Position numbers and translations under genes: made by a program
The notes under the pieces: model-generated
Databases searched by the model: none
Told to the model about the DNA's origin: nothing
The model's input: only the letters and a program-made list of their open reading frames with translations
Source: a bacterium
GTDB taxonomy: Bacteria; Desulfobacterota; Binatia; HRBIN30; CADEER01
DNA: 64,000 nt
Direction: 5' to 3'
NCBI GenBank assembly: GCA_019637795.1
Contig: JAHBUY010000003.1
Span: 319,409-383,408, forward strand
Part shown: piece after piece, positions 15,522 through 24,388 of the stretch
How positions within the stretch are numbered: the first letter of the stretch is position 1
Layout: each line of letters opens with the position of its first letter

Positions 15522-16291
15522 GGAACATCCTCGCCATCGCCGCCAAGGACCTGCGCTCGCAGTTCGTCTCGCCGATCGCCTACGTGGTGCTCACGGGTTT
15601 TCTGCTGCTCGGCGGCTGGTTCTTCTTCAACCTGCTGGCGCGCTTCAACGTCCTGCTCAACCTCTATCTCAGCTTCCGCAACCCTGAGGCCATGCAGCGG
15701 CTGAACCTCAACGACTTCGTCATCGCGCCGCTGCTCCACAATCTCTCGGTCATCCTCGTCATCCTCGTGCCGGTGATCACCATGCGCAGCTTCGCCGAGG
15801 AGAAGCGCAGCGGCACCTACGAGCTGCTGATGACCTCGCCCCTGTCGGTCACCGAGATCGTCCTCGGCAAGTTCTTCGGGGCCTTTGCCTTCGTCTTCTT
15901 CATGCTGCTGCTCACCGGCATCTACCCGCTGATCCTGGTCCTCTACGGCAATCCGGAGATCGGCGTGCTGCTCAGCGGCTTCCTCGGCCTGCTGCTGCTC
16001 GCCACCGCGTTCGTCGCCGTCGGGCTGCTGACCTCGTCGTTCACCGAGAACCAGATCATCGCCGCCGTGAGCTGTCTCGTCGCCCTGCTGCTCCTCTACG
16101 TGATCTCCTGGCCGGCTGACACCGCCGGCGAGACCATGGGCGCGGTGCTCAAGTACGTCTCGCTCACCGAGCACTTCTCCGAGTTGGTGAAGGGCGTGAT
16201 CGACACCCGCGACCTGGCGTACTTCGGCAGCGTCATCGTCCTGGCGCTGTTCCTCACCCAGCGCTCGGTCGAGTCGCTGCGCTGGAGGTAG
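15518..16291 (+). CDS. ABC-2 type permease (GldF-like)
   Basis: A 257-aa polytopic membrane protein with six predicted helices: 'VVLTGFLLLGGWFFFNLLA', 'LLHNLSVILVILVPVITM', 'AFAFVFFMLLLTGIYPLIL', 'LLSGFLGLLLLATAFVAVGL', 'IIAAVSCLVALLLLYVIS' and a last one near 'YFGSVIVLALFL'. The cytoplasmic 'RSFAEEKRSGTYELLMTSPL' motif between helices 2 and 3 is typical of ABC-2 and NosY/GldF permeases. It pairs with the ATPase whose stop it overlaps by 4 nt, and the GldG-like gene follows after 3 nt. A homodimer, or a heterodimer with the GldG-like subunit, is likely. Confidence 0.9.
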   Translation: MRNILAIAAKDLRSQFVSPIAYVVLTGFLLLGGWFFFNLLARFNVLLNLYLSFRNPEAMQRLNLNDFVIAPLLHNLSVILVILVPVITMRSFAEEKRSGTYELLMTSPLSVTEIVLGKFFGAFAFVFFMLLLTGIYPLILVLYGNPEIGVLLSGFLGLLLLATAFVAVGLLTSSFTENQIIAAVSCLVALLLLYVISWPADTAGETMGAVLKYVSLTEHFSELVKGVIDTRDLAYFGSVIVLALFLTQRSVESLRWR

Positions 16292-16294
16292 ACC

Positions 16295-17842
16295 GTGCGG
16301 CGCAGCAGCGGCCTGTTCGGCCTCATCGGCGTCATCCTCCTGCTCTTCGCCGGCGTCGCGCTGGTCCTCACGCGCGGCGAGACGATCTTCGACGTCATCT
16401 ACATCGCCGTGCACGGCGTCTTCGGCGTGCTGCTGCTGATCGCCTACTTCAGCACCGGCATCGACAGCCTCCGCACCTTCCTCGGCGAGCGCTCGACCCG
16501 CTATGGCACCAACACCGTCGTCGCCTCGCTGCTGTTCATCGCCATCCTCGGCGTGCTCAACTTCCTCGCCTACCGCCACCACCACCGCTTCGACCTGACG
16601 AGCGAGAAGGTCTTCAGCCTCTCGCCGCAGTCGGTGCAGTTGCTCCAAGGGCTCACCCAGGACCTCCGGCTGGAGGCCTTCGTCGAGGGCGGCGCCAACC
16701 CCGAAATCGAGGACCTGCTGCGCAATTACCGCGCAGCGTCGGACAGGGTGACTGTCCGCATGATCGATCCCGATCGCGAGCCCGAATTGGCCGAGCGCTA
16801 CGGCATCAAGGCGTACAACACCGTGCGCCTGCAGTACGGCGAGGCGTCCAACCAGGTGACGCAGCCCACCGAGGAGAACCTCACCAACGCGATCATCAAG
16901 ATCACCCGCACCACTTCGCGCACCGTGTGCGTGGTCGAGGGACACGGGGAGCCCGACCTCAACGACCGCGAAAGCCCGCGCGGCTACGCGCTCTTCAAGC
17001 AGGCGCTGGAGAACGAAACCTACCAGGTGAAGCCGCTGCTGCTGGCGACCGTCGACCAGATCCCCGCCGATTGCAGCATCGTCGCGGTCGCCGGCCCCAC
17101 CCGGCCTTTCCTGGCGCAGGAGCTGCCACTCCTCGACGCCTACCTGAAGGGCGGGGGCCGCCTGCTCTTCCTGTTGCCGCCGCGGAAGGCCGAGGAGTTC
17201 GTGGCGTTCCTCAAGCCGTACGGCATCGCGCTCGGCGAGGATGTCGTCGTCGACCAGGTGGTGCGACTGTTCCAGGGCCCGGCGCTCGGCCTGACCCCCT
17301 TGGTGGAGACGTACGACGCCACACACGAGATCACGAGGGCACTCAAGGGGCGCACCATCTTCCCGATGACCCGATCGGTTTCGGCAGCCGAGGGCACGGC
17401 CGGCGTGAAGGCGACGGAGCTGGCGAAGACCAGCCCCTCGAGCTGGGCCGAGACCGATCTCGTGGGCCTGTTCGAGAATCAGCAGGCGACGCTCGATCCG
17501 GCCGACCGCAAGGGACCCGTACCCGTCGCCGTCGCCGCCGAGCTCGACCTCAAGCAACTGGGCGGTAGCGGCGGCGAGGCGCGGATCGCCGTGTTCGGAT
17601 CGAGCGACTTCGCCAGCAACCAGAATCTCGAGGGAACCTTCTACAACCAGGACCTGCTGCTCAACACGGTCGGCTGGCTGGCCGGGCAGTCCGATCTCGT
17701 CTCGATCCGCCCGCGCGCCATGCGCGCCTCGCGGGTGTCGTTCACCGAGCGCGAGGGCACCGCCATCTTCTACCTGTCGGTGCTGGTGCTGCCGGAGCTG
17801 CTCCTGCTCGCCGGCCTCCTCGTCTGGTGGCGCCGCGAGTAG
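16295..17842 (+). CDS. GldG-like ABC transporter auxiliary protein
   Basis: A 515-aa protein starting at GTG 16295, 3 nt after the permease stop. Two or three membrane helices at residues about 7-25, 35-53 and 72-88 precede a large extracytoplasmic domain, and a final helix near 490-508 ('LSVLVLPELLLLAGLLVWW') is followed by RRE. The domain starts 'FDLTSEKVFSLSPQSVQLLQ', a motif typical of the GldG / ABC-type uncharacterised transport system family, and continues with 'VVEGHGEPDLNDRE' and a DxxLxxGGRLLFLL segment ('LLDAYLKGGGRLLFLLPP'). In Bacteroidetes GldA-GldF-GldG form a complex needed for gliding. Here the operon likely moves an unknown substrate or acts in surface assembly. Confidence 0.85.
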   Translation: MRRSSGLFGLIGVILLLFAGVALVLTRGETIFDVIYIAVHGVFGVLLLIAYFSTGIDSLRTFLGERSTRYGTNTVVASLLFIAILGVLNFLAYRHHHRFDLTSEKVFSLSPQSVQLLQGLTQDLRLEAFVEGGANPEIEDLLRNYRAASDRVTVRMIDPDREPELAERYGIKAYNTVRLQYGEASNQVTQPTEENLTNAIIKITRTTSRTVCVVEGHGEPDLNDRESPRGYALFKQALENETYQVKPLLLATVDQIPADCSIVAVAGPTRPFLAQELPLLDAYLKGGGRLLFLLPPRKAEEFVAFLKPYGIALGEDVVVDQVVRLFQGPALGLTPLVETYDATHEITRALKGRTIFPMTRSVSAAEGTAGVKATELAKTSPSSWAETDLVGLFENQQATLDPADRKGPVPVAVAAELDLKQLGGSGGEARIAVFGSSDFASNQNLEGTFYNQDLLLNTVGWLAGQSDLVSIRPRAMRASRVSFTEREGTAIFYLSVLVLPELLLLAGLLVWWRRE

Positions 17843-17862
17843 TCGCCGGCGGCTGACCCGCC

Positions 17863-19287
17863 ATGCGTGCCCGTTACACCATCGTCCTGGCGCTGATCCT
17901 GGTCGGCCTCGGCGCCTACCTGTACTTCGTCGAGTCGAAACAGCAGGCGGAGAGCGAGAAGAAGCAGGCGCTCCTCGATGTGAAGCCAGACGACGTCGCC
18001 GGCCTCACCCTCACCTACGGCGACCACGAGATCGCCCTCGAGCAGCGCGACGGCGTCTGGCGCATGACCAAGCCGGTCGAGGCCGCCGCCGACGACTTGG
18101 CGGTGAAGAATCTGGTGCGCGCCATCGCCGACGTCGAGGTGAAAAAGTCCATCGACGACCCGCCGCAGGACCTGCTCCCGTTCGGGCTCGCCCCGCCATT
18201 CGTCACCATCGCCATCACCACCAGGGACGGCACGGCGGTGCCGGCGATCAAGGTCGGCAAGACGACCGCGGTCAGCTATTCCACCTACGTTCAGCGCGCC
18301 GACAAGCCAGCGGTCCTCCTGGCCCCATCGAGCTTCCGCAGCGGCGTCGACAAGCAGCCCAAGGACCTGCGCGACAAGACGATCGTCGGCTTCAACGATG
18401 CCGACGTCACCGCCGTCACCCTCAGTGCCAGCGACGGCAATGCCGTCGAGCTGGCGAAGAAGGACGGCAACTGGTGGATCGAGCAGCCGGCCCGTTACCG
18501 CGCCGACAACAACGCGGTGCGCGCGCTGTTGTCGACCGTGCGCAACCTGCGCGCGACCGACTTCGCCAACGACAACCCCGCGCCCGCGGATCTCGCCACC
18601 TACGGGCTCACGCCGCCGCAGCGCCAGCTCGCGCTGCGCGCCGGCGCCGACAAGACGATCACCCTCGACGTCGGCAACGCAACCGACCAGGGGCTGTACG
18701 TGAAGTCGAGCGACCGGCCGACCGTTTTCGTGGTCGGCAAGTGGGTGCAGAGCGATCTGAGCAAGGGCGTGAACGAGCTGCGCGACAAGACACTGCTCAC
18801 CTTCGACCCGACGGCGGCCGCCGCCATCGCCGTCAGCCGCGCCGACGGCGCCGATTTCACGCTCGTGTCCAAGGATGGACAGTGGGCGCTCGAGGGCGCG
18901 AGCGCGCCCACCAATCCGGCGACGGCGCAGGCCTTCGTCGGCGCGCTCAGTCGACTCGCTGGCGCGCAGGTGCTCGCGGACTCGGCGACGGACCTGGCCG
19001 CCTACGGCCTCGCCCCGCCGGCGATCACCATCCGCGTCACCGGCAGCGACGGCGAGCGCCTCGCCACGGTGCGCATCGGCTCGATGACGCCACATCCGCC
19101 CGCGACCCAGTACACGGCGCAGCGCGAGGGCGACCCCGCGGTGATGCAGCTTGGCGAGTTCCAGTTCAACCAGGTGGACAAGAAGCCGGACGACTTCACC
19201 CGCCCGCCGCGGCCGCCAGCCGGCATGCCTCCCGGTATGGAGGGCATGCCAGACGACGAGGCCGCGCCGCTCGACGAGGAAGAGTGA
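17863..19287 (+). CDS. DUF4340 protein of the Gld-like transporter operon
   Basis: A 474-aa protein with an N-terminal signal anchor (residues 5-22, 'YTIVLALILVGLGAYLYFVE') and three tandem repeats of a DUF4340-type module. Each module has a '...LTYGDHEIALEQRDGVWRM' or 'DGNWWIEQPARYRADNN' strand pair, followed by a 'DLATYGLTPP' or 'DLAAYGLAPP' motif. DUF4340 genes typically follow gldG-like genes, as here (20 nt downstream). The C-terminus is acidic and Met/Pro-rich ('MPPGMEGMPDDEAAP'), probably disordered. It would sit on the outer face of the cytoplasmic membrane. Its molecular role is unknown, but the four-gene set ATPase-permease-GldG-DUF4340 is a recurring unit. Confidence 0.85.
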   Translation: MRARYTIVLALILVGLGAYLYFVESKQQAESEKKQALLDVKPDDVAGLTLTYGDHEIALEQRDGVWRMTKPVEAAADDLAVKNLVRAIADVEVKKSIDDPPQDLLPFGLAPPFVTIAITTRDGTAVPAIKVGKTTAVSYSTYVQRADKPAVLLAPSSFRSGVDKQPKDLRDKTIVGFNDADVTAVTLSASDGNAVELAKKDGNWWIEQPARYRADNNAVRALLSTVRNLRATDFANDNPAPADLATYGLTPPQRQLALRAGADKTITLDVGNATDQGLYVKSSDRPTVFVVGKWVQSDLSKGVNELRDKTLLTFDPTAAAAIAVSRADGADFTLVSKDGQWALEGASAPTNPATAQAFVGALSRLAGAQVLADSATDLAAYGLAPPAITIRVTGSDGERLATVRIGSMTPHPPATQYTAQREGDPAVMQLGEFQFNQVDKKPDDFTRPPRPPAGMPPGMEGMPDDEAAPLDEEE

Positions 19288-19412
19288 GGCAGCGACCACG
19301 AAGGTGCTGCGGAGGCGCGTGAAGGCGCTGATTCGGCCCCTCTGGCCCCAGCGACGTCTGTGGTGCTGAGCGCGGCTTTGGGTCATGATCCGCGGGCGAG
19401 GAGGATCATCCC

Positions 19413-20642
19413 ATGGCCATCGATTTCACCCTCGGCCCGGAGCTCGAGGACCTGCGCCTGCGCGTGCGCGACTTCATCCAGCAGGTCGTGAAGCCGGGCG
19501 AGGAGAGGATCGGCGATCCCGACAAGATCGAGCGCGCCGACTACCTGCGGATCCTGCTGCAGATGCGCAGCGAGGCGAAAGCCGCCGGCCTCTGGTTGCC
19601 GCACATGCCGGCCGAGTGGGGGGGCATGGGGCTCGGCCACGTGCAGTTGGCGATGGTGCAGGCCGAGGCCGCCAAGGCCTACTACGGCCCGTGGGTCCTC
19701 AACTGCCAGGCCCCGGACGAGGGGAACATGCACACCCTGCTGCACTGGGGCACCGCGGAGCAGAAGGAGAAGTACCTGCGCCCGCTGTGCGACGGCGTGG
19801 CCATGAGCTGCTTCGCGATGACCGAACCGGAGGTCGCCGGCTCAGACCCCACCCTGATCCAGACCCGCGCCGTGCTCGACGGCGACCACTGGGTGGTCAA
19901 CGGCCACAAGTGGTTCATCTCCAACGCCCGCCGCGCCGCGTTCGCCATCCTCATCGCGCGCACCGAGGACACCCCCGATCGGCCGCAGGCCGCCAATACC
20001 GGCTTCATCGTCGACATCCCGAGCGATGGCTGGCACCGCGTCCGCGAGATCGAGACCATGCACGGCGCGACCGGCCATTCCGAGATCCGCATCGAGAACC
20101 TGCGCATCCCCGCGGCCAACATGCTCGGCGAACGCGGCCAGGGACATCGACTCGGCCAGTACCGCCTCGGGCCGGCCCGCCTGGCGCACTGCATGCGCTG
20201 GCTGGCCCAGGCGGAGACGGCGCTGGACATGATGGTCGACCGCTCCCTCAAGCGCTTCGCGCACGGCTCGCTGCTGGCCGAGAAGCAGGGCATCCAGTGG
20301 ATGATCGCCGACTCGACCATGGAACTGTACCAGGCCAAGCTGATGGTCCTGCACGCCGCCTACCGCATCGACAACAAGCTCGACTTCGTCTCCGAGGTGT
20401 CGATGGCGAAGCATTTCGTCGCCAACGCGCTCGGCCGCATCATCGACCGCTCGATCCAGGTCCACGGCGCCCTCGGGTACTCCACCGACACGCCGCTCGC
20501 CCACATGTACCAGCACGCGCGCTGGGCCCGTTTCGCGGACGGCGCCGACGAGGTGCACCAGATGCGCATCGCGCAGCGCACCATCGCCGCCTACACCAAG
20601 GAGGGCAGCACCCGCACCGCCACCGGGGATCTACCGCTCTGA
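19413..20642 (+). CDS. Acyl-CoA dehydrogenase family protein
   Basis: A 409-aa flavoprotein of the usual length. The N-terminal helical domain starts 'DFTLGPELEDLRLRVRDFI'. The FAD/substrate region 'CFAMTEPEVAGSDPTLIQTR' and 'NGHKWFISNA' form the beta domain, and the C-terminal helices include 'GKQ'-equivalent 'AEKQGIQWMIADSTMELYQA' and 'IQVHGALGYSTDTPLA', where the family pattern is QxxGGxGy. It oxidises an acyl-CoA to the 2,3-enoyl-CoA with FAD and ETF. The usual catalytic Glu region is not obvious, so the chain-length class is not assigned. ATG at 19413 is preceded by CGAGGAGG. It is convergent with hisC and probably monocistronic. Confidence 0.92.
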   Translation: MAIDFTLGPELEDLRLRVRDFIQQVVKPGEERIGDPDKIERADYLRILLQMRSEAKAAGLWLPHMPAEWGGMGLGHVQLAMVQAEAAKAYYGPWVLNCQAPDEGNMHTLLHWGTAEQKEKYLRPLCDGVAMSCFAMTEPEVAGSDPTLIQTRAVLDGDHWVVNGHKWFISNARRAAFAILIARTEDTPDRPQAANTGFIVDIPSDGWHRVREIETMHGATGHSEIRIENLRIPAANMLGERGQGHRLGQYRLGPARLAHCMRWLAQAETALDMMVDRSLKRFAHGSLLAEKQGIQWMIADSTMELYQAKLMVLHAAYRIDNKLDFVSEVSMAKHFVANALGRIIDRSIQVHGALGYSTDTPLAHMYQHARWARFADGADEVHQMRIAQRTIAAYTKEGSTRTATGDLPL

Positions 20643-20655
20643 GTCAGCGCCGGCC

Positions 20656-20716
20656 GCGGTCGGCCTGCGGCGGAGCCGCGCCGGAGCGAGACCGCCGGGG
20701 AGCGACGGCCGACCGC
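20656..20716. repeat. Inverted repeat between convergent acyl-CoA dehydrogenase and hisC
   Basis: GCGGTCGGCC (20656-20665) and GGCCGACCGC (20707-20716) are perfect complements around a 41-nt GC-rich loop, in the gap between two convergent genes. It could act as a bidirectional terminator, although there is no U-run on either side. Confidence 0.35.
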
Positions 20717-20729
20717 CGACGGCCTCGTT

Positions 20730-21791
20730 TCAGCACGCCCGAGCGGTCAGCTCGTCGAGCGCGCGCAGCAACGCGTCGATCTCCTCGTCCGTGCCGATCG
20801 AGATCCGCAGCGCATCGCGCAGCGCGGGGGTGGCGAAGTGGCGCACGAGGATGCGGCGCTGCTTGAGCGCTTCGAGGACCGGGCGCTGGTCGATGCCCGG
20901 CCGGCGCGCCAGCACGAAGTTGGCGTGGCTGTCCGGCACCTCGTAGCCGCGGCGGCGGAGCGCCTCGGTGAGGCGATCGCGCGTCGCGCGCACGCGGACG
21001 ACGTGGGCCTGCATCACCGTGTAGTCCTCGAGCGCGGCGACGCCGGCGGCGATGCTGACCCGGCTCAGGTTGTACGAGTCCTTCACCTTGCCGAGCTCGG
21101 CCATCACCGGGGCCGGACCGAACGCTAGGCCAACGCGCATGCCGGCGAGCGAGAACGATTTCGACAGCGTGCGCAGGACGATGACGTTGTCGTGCCGGCG
21201 GACCAGCCCGAGCGCCGAGTCGGCGGCGAAGTCCACGTACGCCTCGTCGACCACCAACAGGCCGCTGAGCCGGCGCGCCAGCGCCGCGAGCGCCTCCACC
21301 GCGACGAACGTGCCGGAGGGCGCGTTGGGATTGCAGACGATGGTGACGCGCGCCCCCGCGGCCGCCAACGCCGCGGGCAGCGCGTATCCGGGCGCCCACG
21401 GCGGGCGTTCGACGCGGGCGCCGGCGATCTCGGCCAGCGTATCGTAGAGGCTGTAGGTCGGGGAGGGATAGGCGAGCAGGTCGCCGGGATCGATGCAGGC
21501 CCGCATGACGATCGCGAGCAGATCGTCGGACCCGTTGCCGGCGACGATGCAGTCCCGCGGCAGATCGTAGCGGCGCGCCGCGACGTCGCGCAGCGCGTTG
21601 GCCATCGGATCGGGATACAGCCGCACATCGTCGCCGGCACAGGCGGCAATCGCCACCCGCACCCGCGGCGACGGCGGGTAGGGATTCTCGTTGGTGTTGA
21701 GCTTGATGAAGCCGCCGCCCTGCGGCTGCTCCCCCGGCGTGTAGCCGGCCATCGCCCGCACCGCCGGCCGGATGAAATCCAGGCGCGCCAT
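20730..21791 (-). CDS. hisC: Histidinol-phosphate aminotransferase
   Basis: A 353-aa fold-type I PLP aminotransferase of HisC length. The substrate/PLP contact 'KLNTNENPYPPSP' lies near residues 30-42, 'VAGNGSDDLLAIVMRA' at about 85-100, 'NPNAPSGTF' at about 155, 'VVDEAYVDF' around 185, and the PLP Lys in 'LRTLSKSFSLAGMRVG' near 215. It converts imidazole-acetol phosphate and glutamate to histidinol phosphate in histidine synthesis; some homologues act on aromatic amino acids or threonine phosphate. ATG at 21791 gives the standard N-terminus. No other his gene lies in the window; the upstream neighbour is a divergent Gfo/Idh oxidoreductase. Confidence 0.92.
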   Translation of the reverse strand: MARLDFIRPAVRAMAGYTPGEQPQGGGFIKLNTNENPYPPSPRVRVAIAACAGDDVRLYPDPMANALRDVAARRYDLPRDCIVAGNGSDDLLAIVMRACIDPGDLLAYPSPTYSLYDTLAEIAGARVERPPWAPGYALPAALAAAGARVTIVCNPNAPSGTFVAVEALAALARRLSGLLVVDEAYVDFAADSALGLVRRHDNVIVLRTLSKSFSLAGMRVGLAFGPAPVMAELGKVKDSYNLSRVSIAAGVAALEDYTVMQAHVVRVRATRDRLTEALRRRGYEVPDSHANFVLARRPGIDQRPVLEALKQRRILVRHFATPALRDALRISIGTDEEIDALLRALDELTARAC

Positions 21792-21923
21792 GATCGACGC
21801 ACCATACCGCGCCGGCCCTCGTCGCGGAACCCAGCGCCGGCCGACGGATGTGGATCGACGGATCTGCGGAAACGAGCCATGCACCCGCTGGCAGCGGCGA
21901 CGCCGTCGGGATACGAGCCCTGC

Positions 21924-22922
21924 ATGACTCCCCTCCGTATCGGCGTGCTCGGCGCGGCTCGCATCACCCCGATGGCACTGCTCCGTCCAGCCCGCCGCGT
22001 GCCCGAGGCGGCGATCACCGCCGTCGCGGCGCGCGATCCGGCGCGGGCCCGCGCGTTCGCCGCCAGGCACGGGATCCCGCGCGTCCACGATTCGTATGCC
22101 GCCCTCGTCGCCGATCCCGAGATCGACGCCATCTACAACCCACTCCCCAACAGTCATCACTGCGAGTGGACGATCCGCGCCCTCGAGGCCGGCAAGCACG
22201 TGCTCTGCGAGAAGCCGCTGGCCAGCAACGCCGGCGAAGCGCGGCAGATGGCGGAGGCCGCCGGACGCAGCGGGCGGCGCCTGGTCGAGGCCTTCCACTG
22301 GCGATTCCATCCGCTGGCGGCGCGCATGCGCGAGGTGGTCGACTCCGGCGTCCTCGGGACGGTGCGCCACGTCGAGGCGACGATGTGCATCCCGCTGCCG
22401 TTGCCGAACGACATCCGCTACCGCTTCGAGCTCGCCGGCGGCGCGACCATGGACGTCGGCTGCTACACCATCAGCGTTGTCCGCTTCCTCGCCGGCAGCG
22501 AGCCCGAGGTCCTGTCGGCGACCGCGCGGCTGGCGCGGCCCGACGTCGATCGCGCGATGACCGCCGAGCTGGCGTTTCCCGGCGGCGTCAGCGGGCGCAT
22601 CACCTGCTCGCTGTTCTCCCTCCGCCTCCTGAAGGTCGAGGCGATCGTCCGCGGCGATCGCGGCGAGATGCGCGTCTTCAACCCGTACCTGCCGCAGCTC
22701 TACCACCGCCTCAGCCTGCGCACCGCGGCCGGCAGGACGTCCGAGCGCGTCGCCGGCGACGCCACCTACACGCACCAGTTGCGCGCCTTCGTCGCCGCCG
22801 TCCGCGACGGCACGCCGACGCCGACCGATCCGCCGCACGCGATCGCCAACATGGCGGTGATCGATGCCGTGTACCGGAAGGCGGGACTGCCGCTCAGGGG
22901 CCCGTCACCCGCGAGCGAGTGA
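21924..22922 (+). CDS. Gfo/Idh/MocA-family oxidoreductase
   Basis: A 332-aa NAD(P)-dependent oxidoreductase. The Rossmann motif is 'IGVLGAARITPMALLRPA', the strand-ending 'NPLPNSHHCEWTIRALEAGK' is followed by 'HVLCEKPLASNAGEA' with the family EKP Lys, and 'ATMDVGCYTISVVRFLAG' holds the conserved DxGxxxxx helix residues. The usual EKPx...H pattern supports sugar or dihydrodiol dehydrogenase-type chemistry; the closest recalled group is the trans-1,2-dihydrobenzene-1,2-diol dehydrogenase / glucose-fructose oxidoreductase type. ATG at 21924 was preferred over the in-frame ATG at 21879 because it begins at the first beta strand. It is divergent from hisC with about 130 bp between them. Substrate unknown. 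Confidence 0.9.
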   Translation: MTPLRIGVLGAARITPMALLRPARRVPEAAITAVAARDPARARAFAARHGIPRVHDSYAALVADPEIDAIYNPLPNSHHCEWTIRALEAGKHVLCEKPLASNAGEARQMAEAAGRSGRRLVEAFHWRFHPLAARMREVVDSGVLGTVRHVEATMCIPLPLPNDIRYRFELAGGATMDVGCYTISVVRFLAGSEPEVLSATARLARPDVDRAMTAELAFPGGVSGRITCSLFSLRLLKVEAIVRGDRGEMRVFNPYLPQLYHRLSLRTAAGRTSERVAGDATYTHQLRAFVAAVRDGTPTPTDPPHAIANMAVIDAVYRKAGLPLRGPSPASE

Positions 22923-22993
22923 GGCGGCGCGGCGGCGCTGGTCGCGACGATGACCGGCGGCCGGCGGACCACCTGGCTGAGGCGCCGACGCGC

Positions 22994-23983
22994 TCACCTC
23001 CCCGGCGCGAACCCCTCGATGACCTTGGCGAAGACGCTCGGATCGAACGAGAGCACGCTGATCGCGGTCGTGTCGACGCCGGCGGCGGCGTATTCGGCGA
23101 TCCGCTCCCTGCACTCGTCGAGGCTGCCGAAGATGGCGATGGCGTCGATCAGGCGGTCGCTCATCCCCCTGCGGGTGAGGGCGCGATCGCCGCTCTTGAA
23201 GCCCTCGGCGATCTGCTTCGCCTCCTCCTCGAATCCGTACCAGGCGGCATACTGGTTGTAGACCGGGGTCGCGAAGTAGCCGGTCAGGGCGCTGCGGAAG
23301 AGGTCGCGCGCCCCGGCCTTGTCGTCGGTGACCAGCACCTGCTGCCGGCAGACCACCTCGAGCGACGCCGGATCCTTGCCGGCCCGCGCCGCGCCGGCCG
23401 CGAGGTGCGCCCTGGTCGGCGCCACGGCGGCGGCCGGCAGCAGGTTGATGGCGACGCCGTCTCCGATCTCGCCCGCGAGCTCGATCATCGCCGGCCGCAG
23501 GGCGCCGATGTAGATCGGCACCGGCGCCGCCGGCGGCACCATCAGGCGAAAGCCGTGGGTGCGCAGCGTCTCGCCGTCGAAGCTCGACTTCTGGCCGGCG
23601 AGCATGCCGCGCACCGTGGTCACCGTCTCGCGCACGCGGGTCAACGGCTTGCGGAACGGGATGCCGTGCCAGCCGCCGACGATGGCATGGCTGGACGAGC
23701 CGAGCCCGAGGATGAAGCGCCCCGGCGCGAGCTGCGACACGGTCCCCGTCGCCGCCGCGATGGTCGCCGGCGTCCGGATGTACACCGGCGACACCGCCAG
23801 GCCGATGCGCACCCGCTTCGTCACCTGGGCCACCGCGCCGGCCAGAACGAACGGATCCGGCCCGCCGGTCTCCGCGATCCAGATACTCTCGTAGCCGAGG
23901 TCCTCGGCGCGGCGCGCCCACTCGAGGCAGGCGTTGACGTCACCGGGAACGGGCAGGCTGAGGGCGAGCTTGCCGAGGGTCAT
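22994..23983 (-). CDS. LLM-class F420-dependent oxidoreductase
   Basis: A 329-aa luciferase-like protein. 'CLEWARRAEDLGYESIWIAE', 'TKRVRIGLAVSPVYIRTPA', 'LAPGRFILGLGSSSHAIVGG' and 'PVPIYIGALRPAMIELAG' are the barrel strands and flavin/F420 contacts of the LLM family, subfamily TIGR03559/03857-like (from memory). The C-terminal half includes 'FGSLDECRERIAEYAAAGVD', the conserved closing helix. It is convergent with the Gfo/Idh gene and divergent from the YhbY-like gene. Together with the gene at 1757 it suggests that the organism makes coenzyme F420, though FMN cannot be excluded. The start at 23983 gives the normal beginning of the barrel. Confidence 0.88.
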   Translation of the reverse strand: MTLGKLALSLPVPGDVNACLEWARRAEDLGYESIWIAETGGPDPFVLAGAVAQVTKRVRIGLAVSPVYIRTPATIAAATGTVSQLAPGRFILGLGSSSHAIVGGWHGIPFRKPLTRVRETVTTVRGMLAGQKSSFDGETLRTHGFRLMVPPAAPVPIYIGALRPAMIELAGEIGDGVAINLLPAAAVAPTRAHLAAGAARAGKDPASLEVVCRQQVLVTDDKAGARDLFRSALTGYFATPVYNQYAAWYGFEEEAKQIAEGFKSGDRALTRRGMSDRLIDAIAIFGSLDECRERIAEYAAAGVDTTAISVLSFDPSVFAKVIEGFAPGR

Positions 23984-24064
23984 GGAGGGTCTAAATCAGA
24001 AGCCGCGACCGGTGACCAGATGCTGGATTTCTCCGCCGCCACGCCCTACACATCGGGACCTGCC

Positions 24065-24376
24065 ATGAATGGAAAAGATCGTCGTCACCTGCGCGGGCTC
24101 GCGCACGCATTGCACCCGGTGGTGATCGTCGGCCAGCGCGGGCTGACCGAGGCGGTGGTGCGGCAGGTCGATGCGGCGCTCACGGACCACGAGCTGATCA
24201 AGGTGCGGCTCGGCGGCGAGTGCCCCGTCGATCGCGACGAGGCCGGCGAGACGCTGGCCCTGCGCACCGGCGCCGAGGTGGCCGGACGCATCGGCCACGT
24301 GCTGATCCTCTACCGGCCGCATCCCGAGACGCCGCGCATCGTGCTGCCCAGCGGCGGCGCGTCGGCTGGCGCGTGA
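24065..24376 (+). CDS. yhbY: YhbY/CRS1-CRM RNA-binding protein
   Basis: A 103-aa single CRM-domain protein, the normal size for YhbY. 'LRGLAHALHPVVIVGQRG' is the characteristic N-terminal segment with the GxxG-like turn ('VGQRGLTEAVV'), followed by 'ALTDHELIKVRLGG' and 'GRIGHVLILYRP', the last beta strand. YhbY binds pre-50S ribosomal particles and helps assembly. ATG at 24065 begins the domain directly. It is 12 nt upstream of the WS/DGAT gene and probably cotranscribed with it, though the two have no known functional link. Confidence 0.93.
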   Translation: MNGKDRRHLRGLAHALHPVVIVGQRGLTEAVVRQVDAALTDHELIKVRLGGECPVDRDEAGETLALRTGAEVAGRIGHVLILYRPHPETPRIVLPSGGASAGA

Positions 24377-24388
24377 GGCGCGCCGACC

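Noticed and set aside
15482..17557. Long minus-strand frame (691 codons) opposite the transporter operon
   Set aside because: Antisense to three well-supported ABC/Gld genes; it is a by-product of the high GC3 of the real strand.
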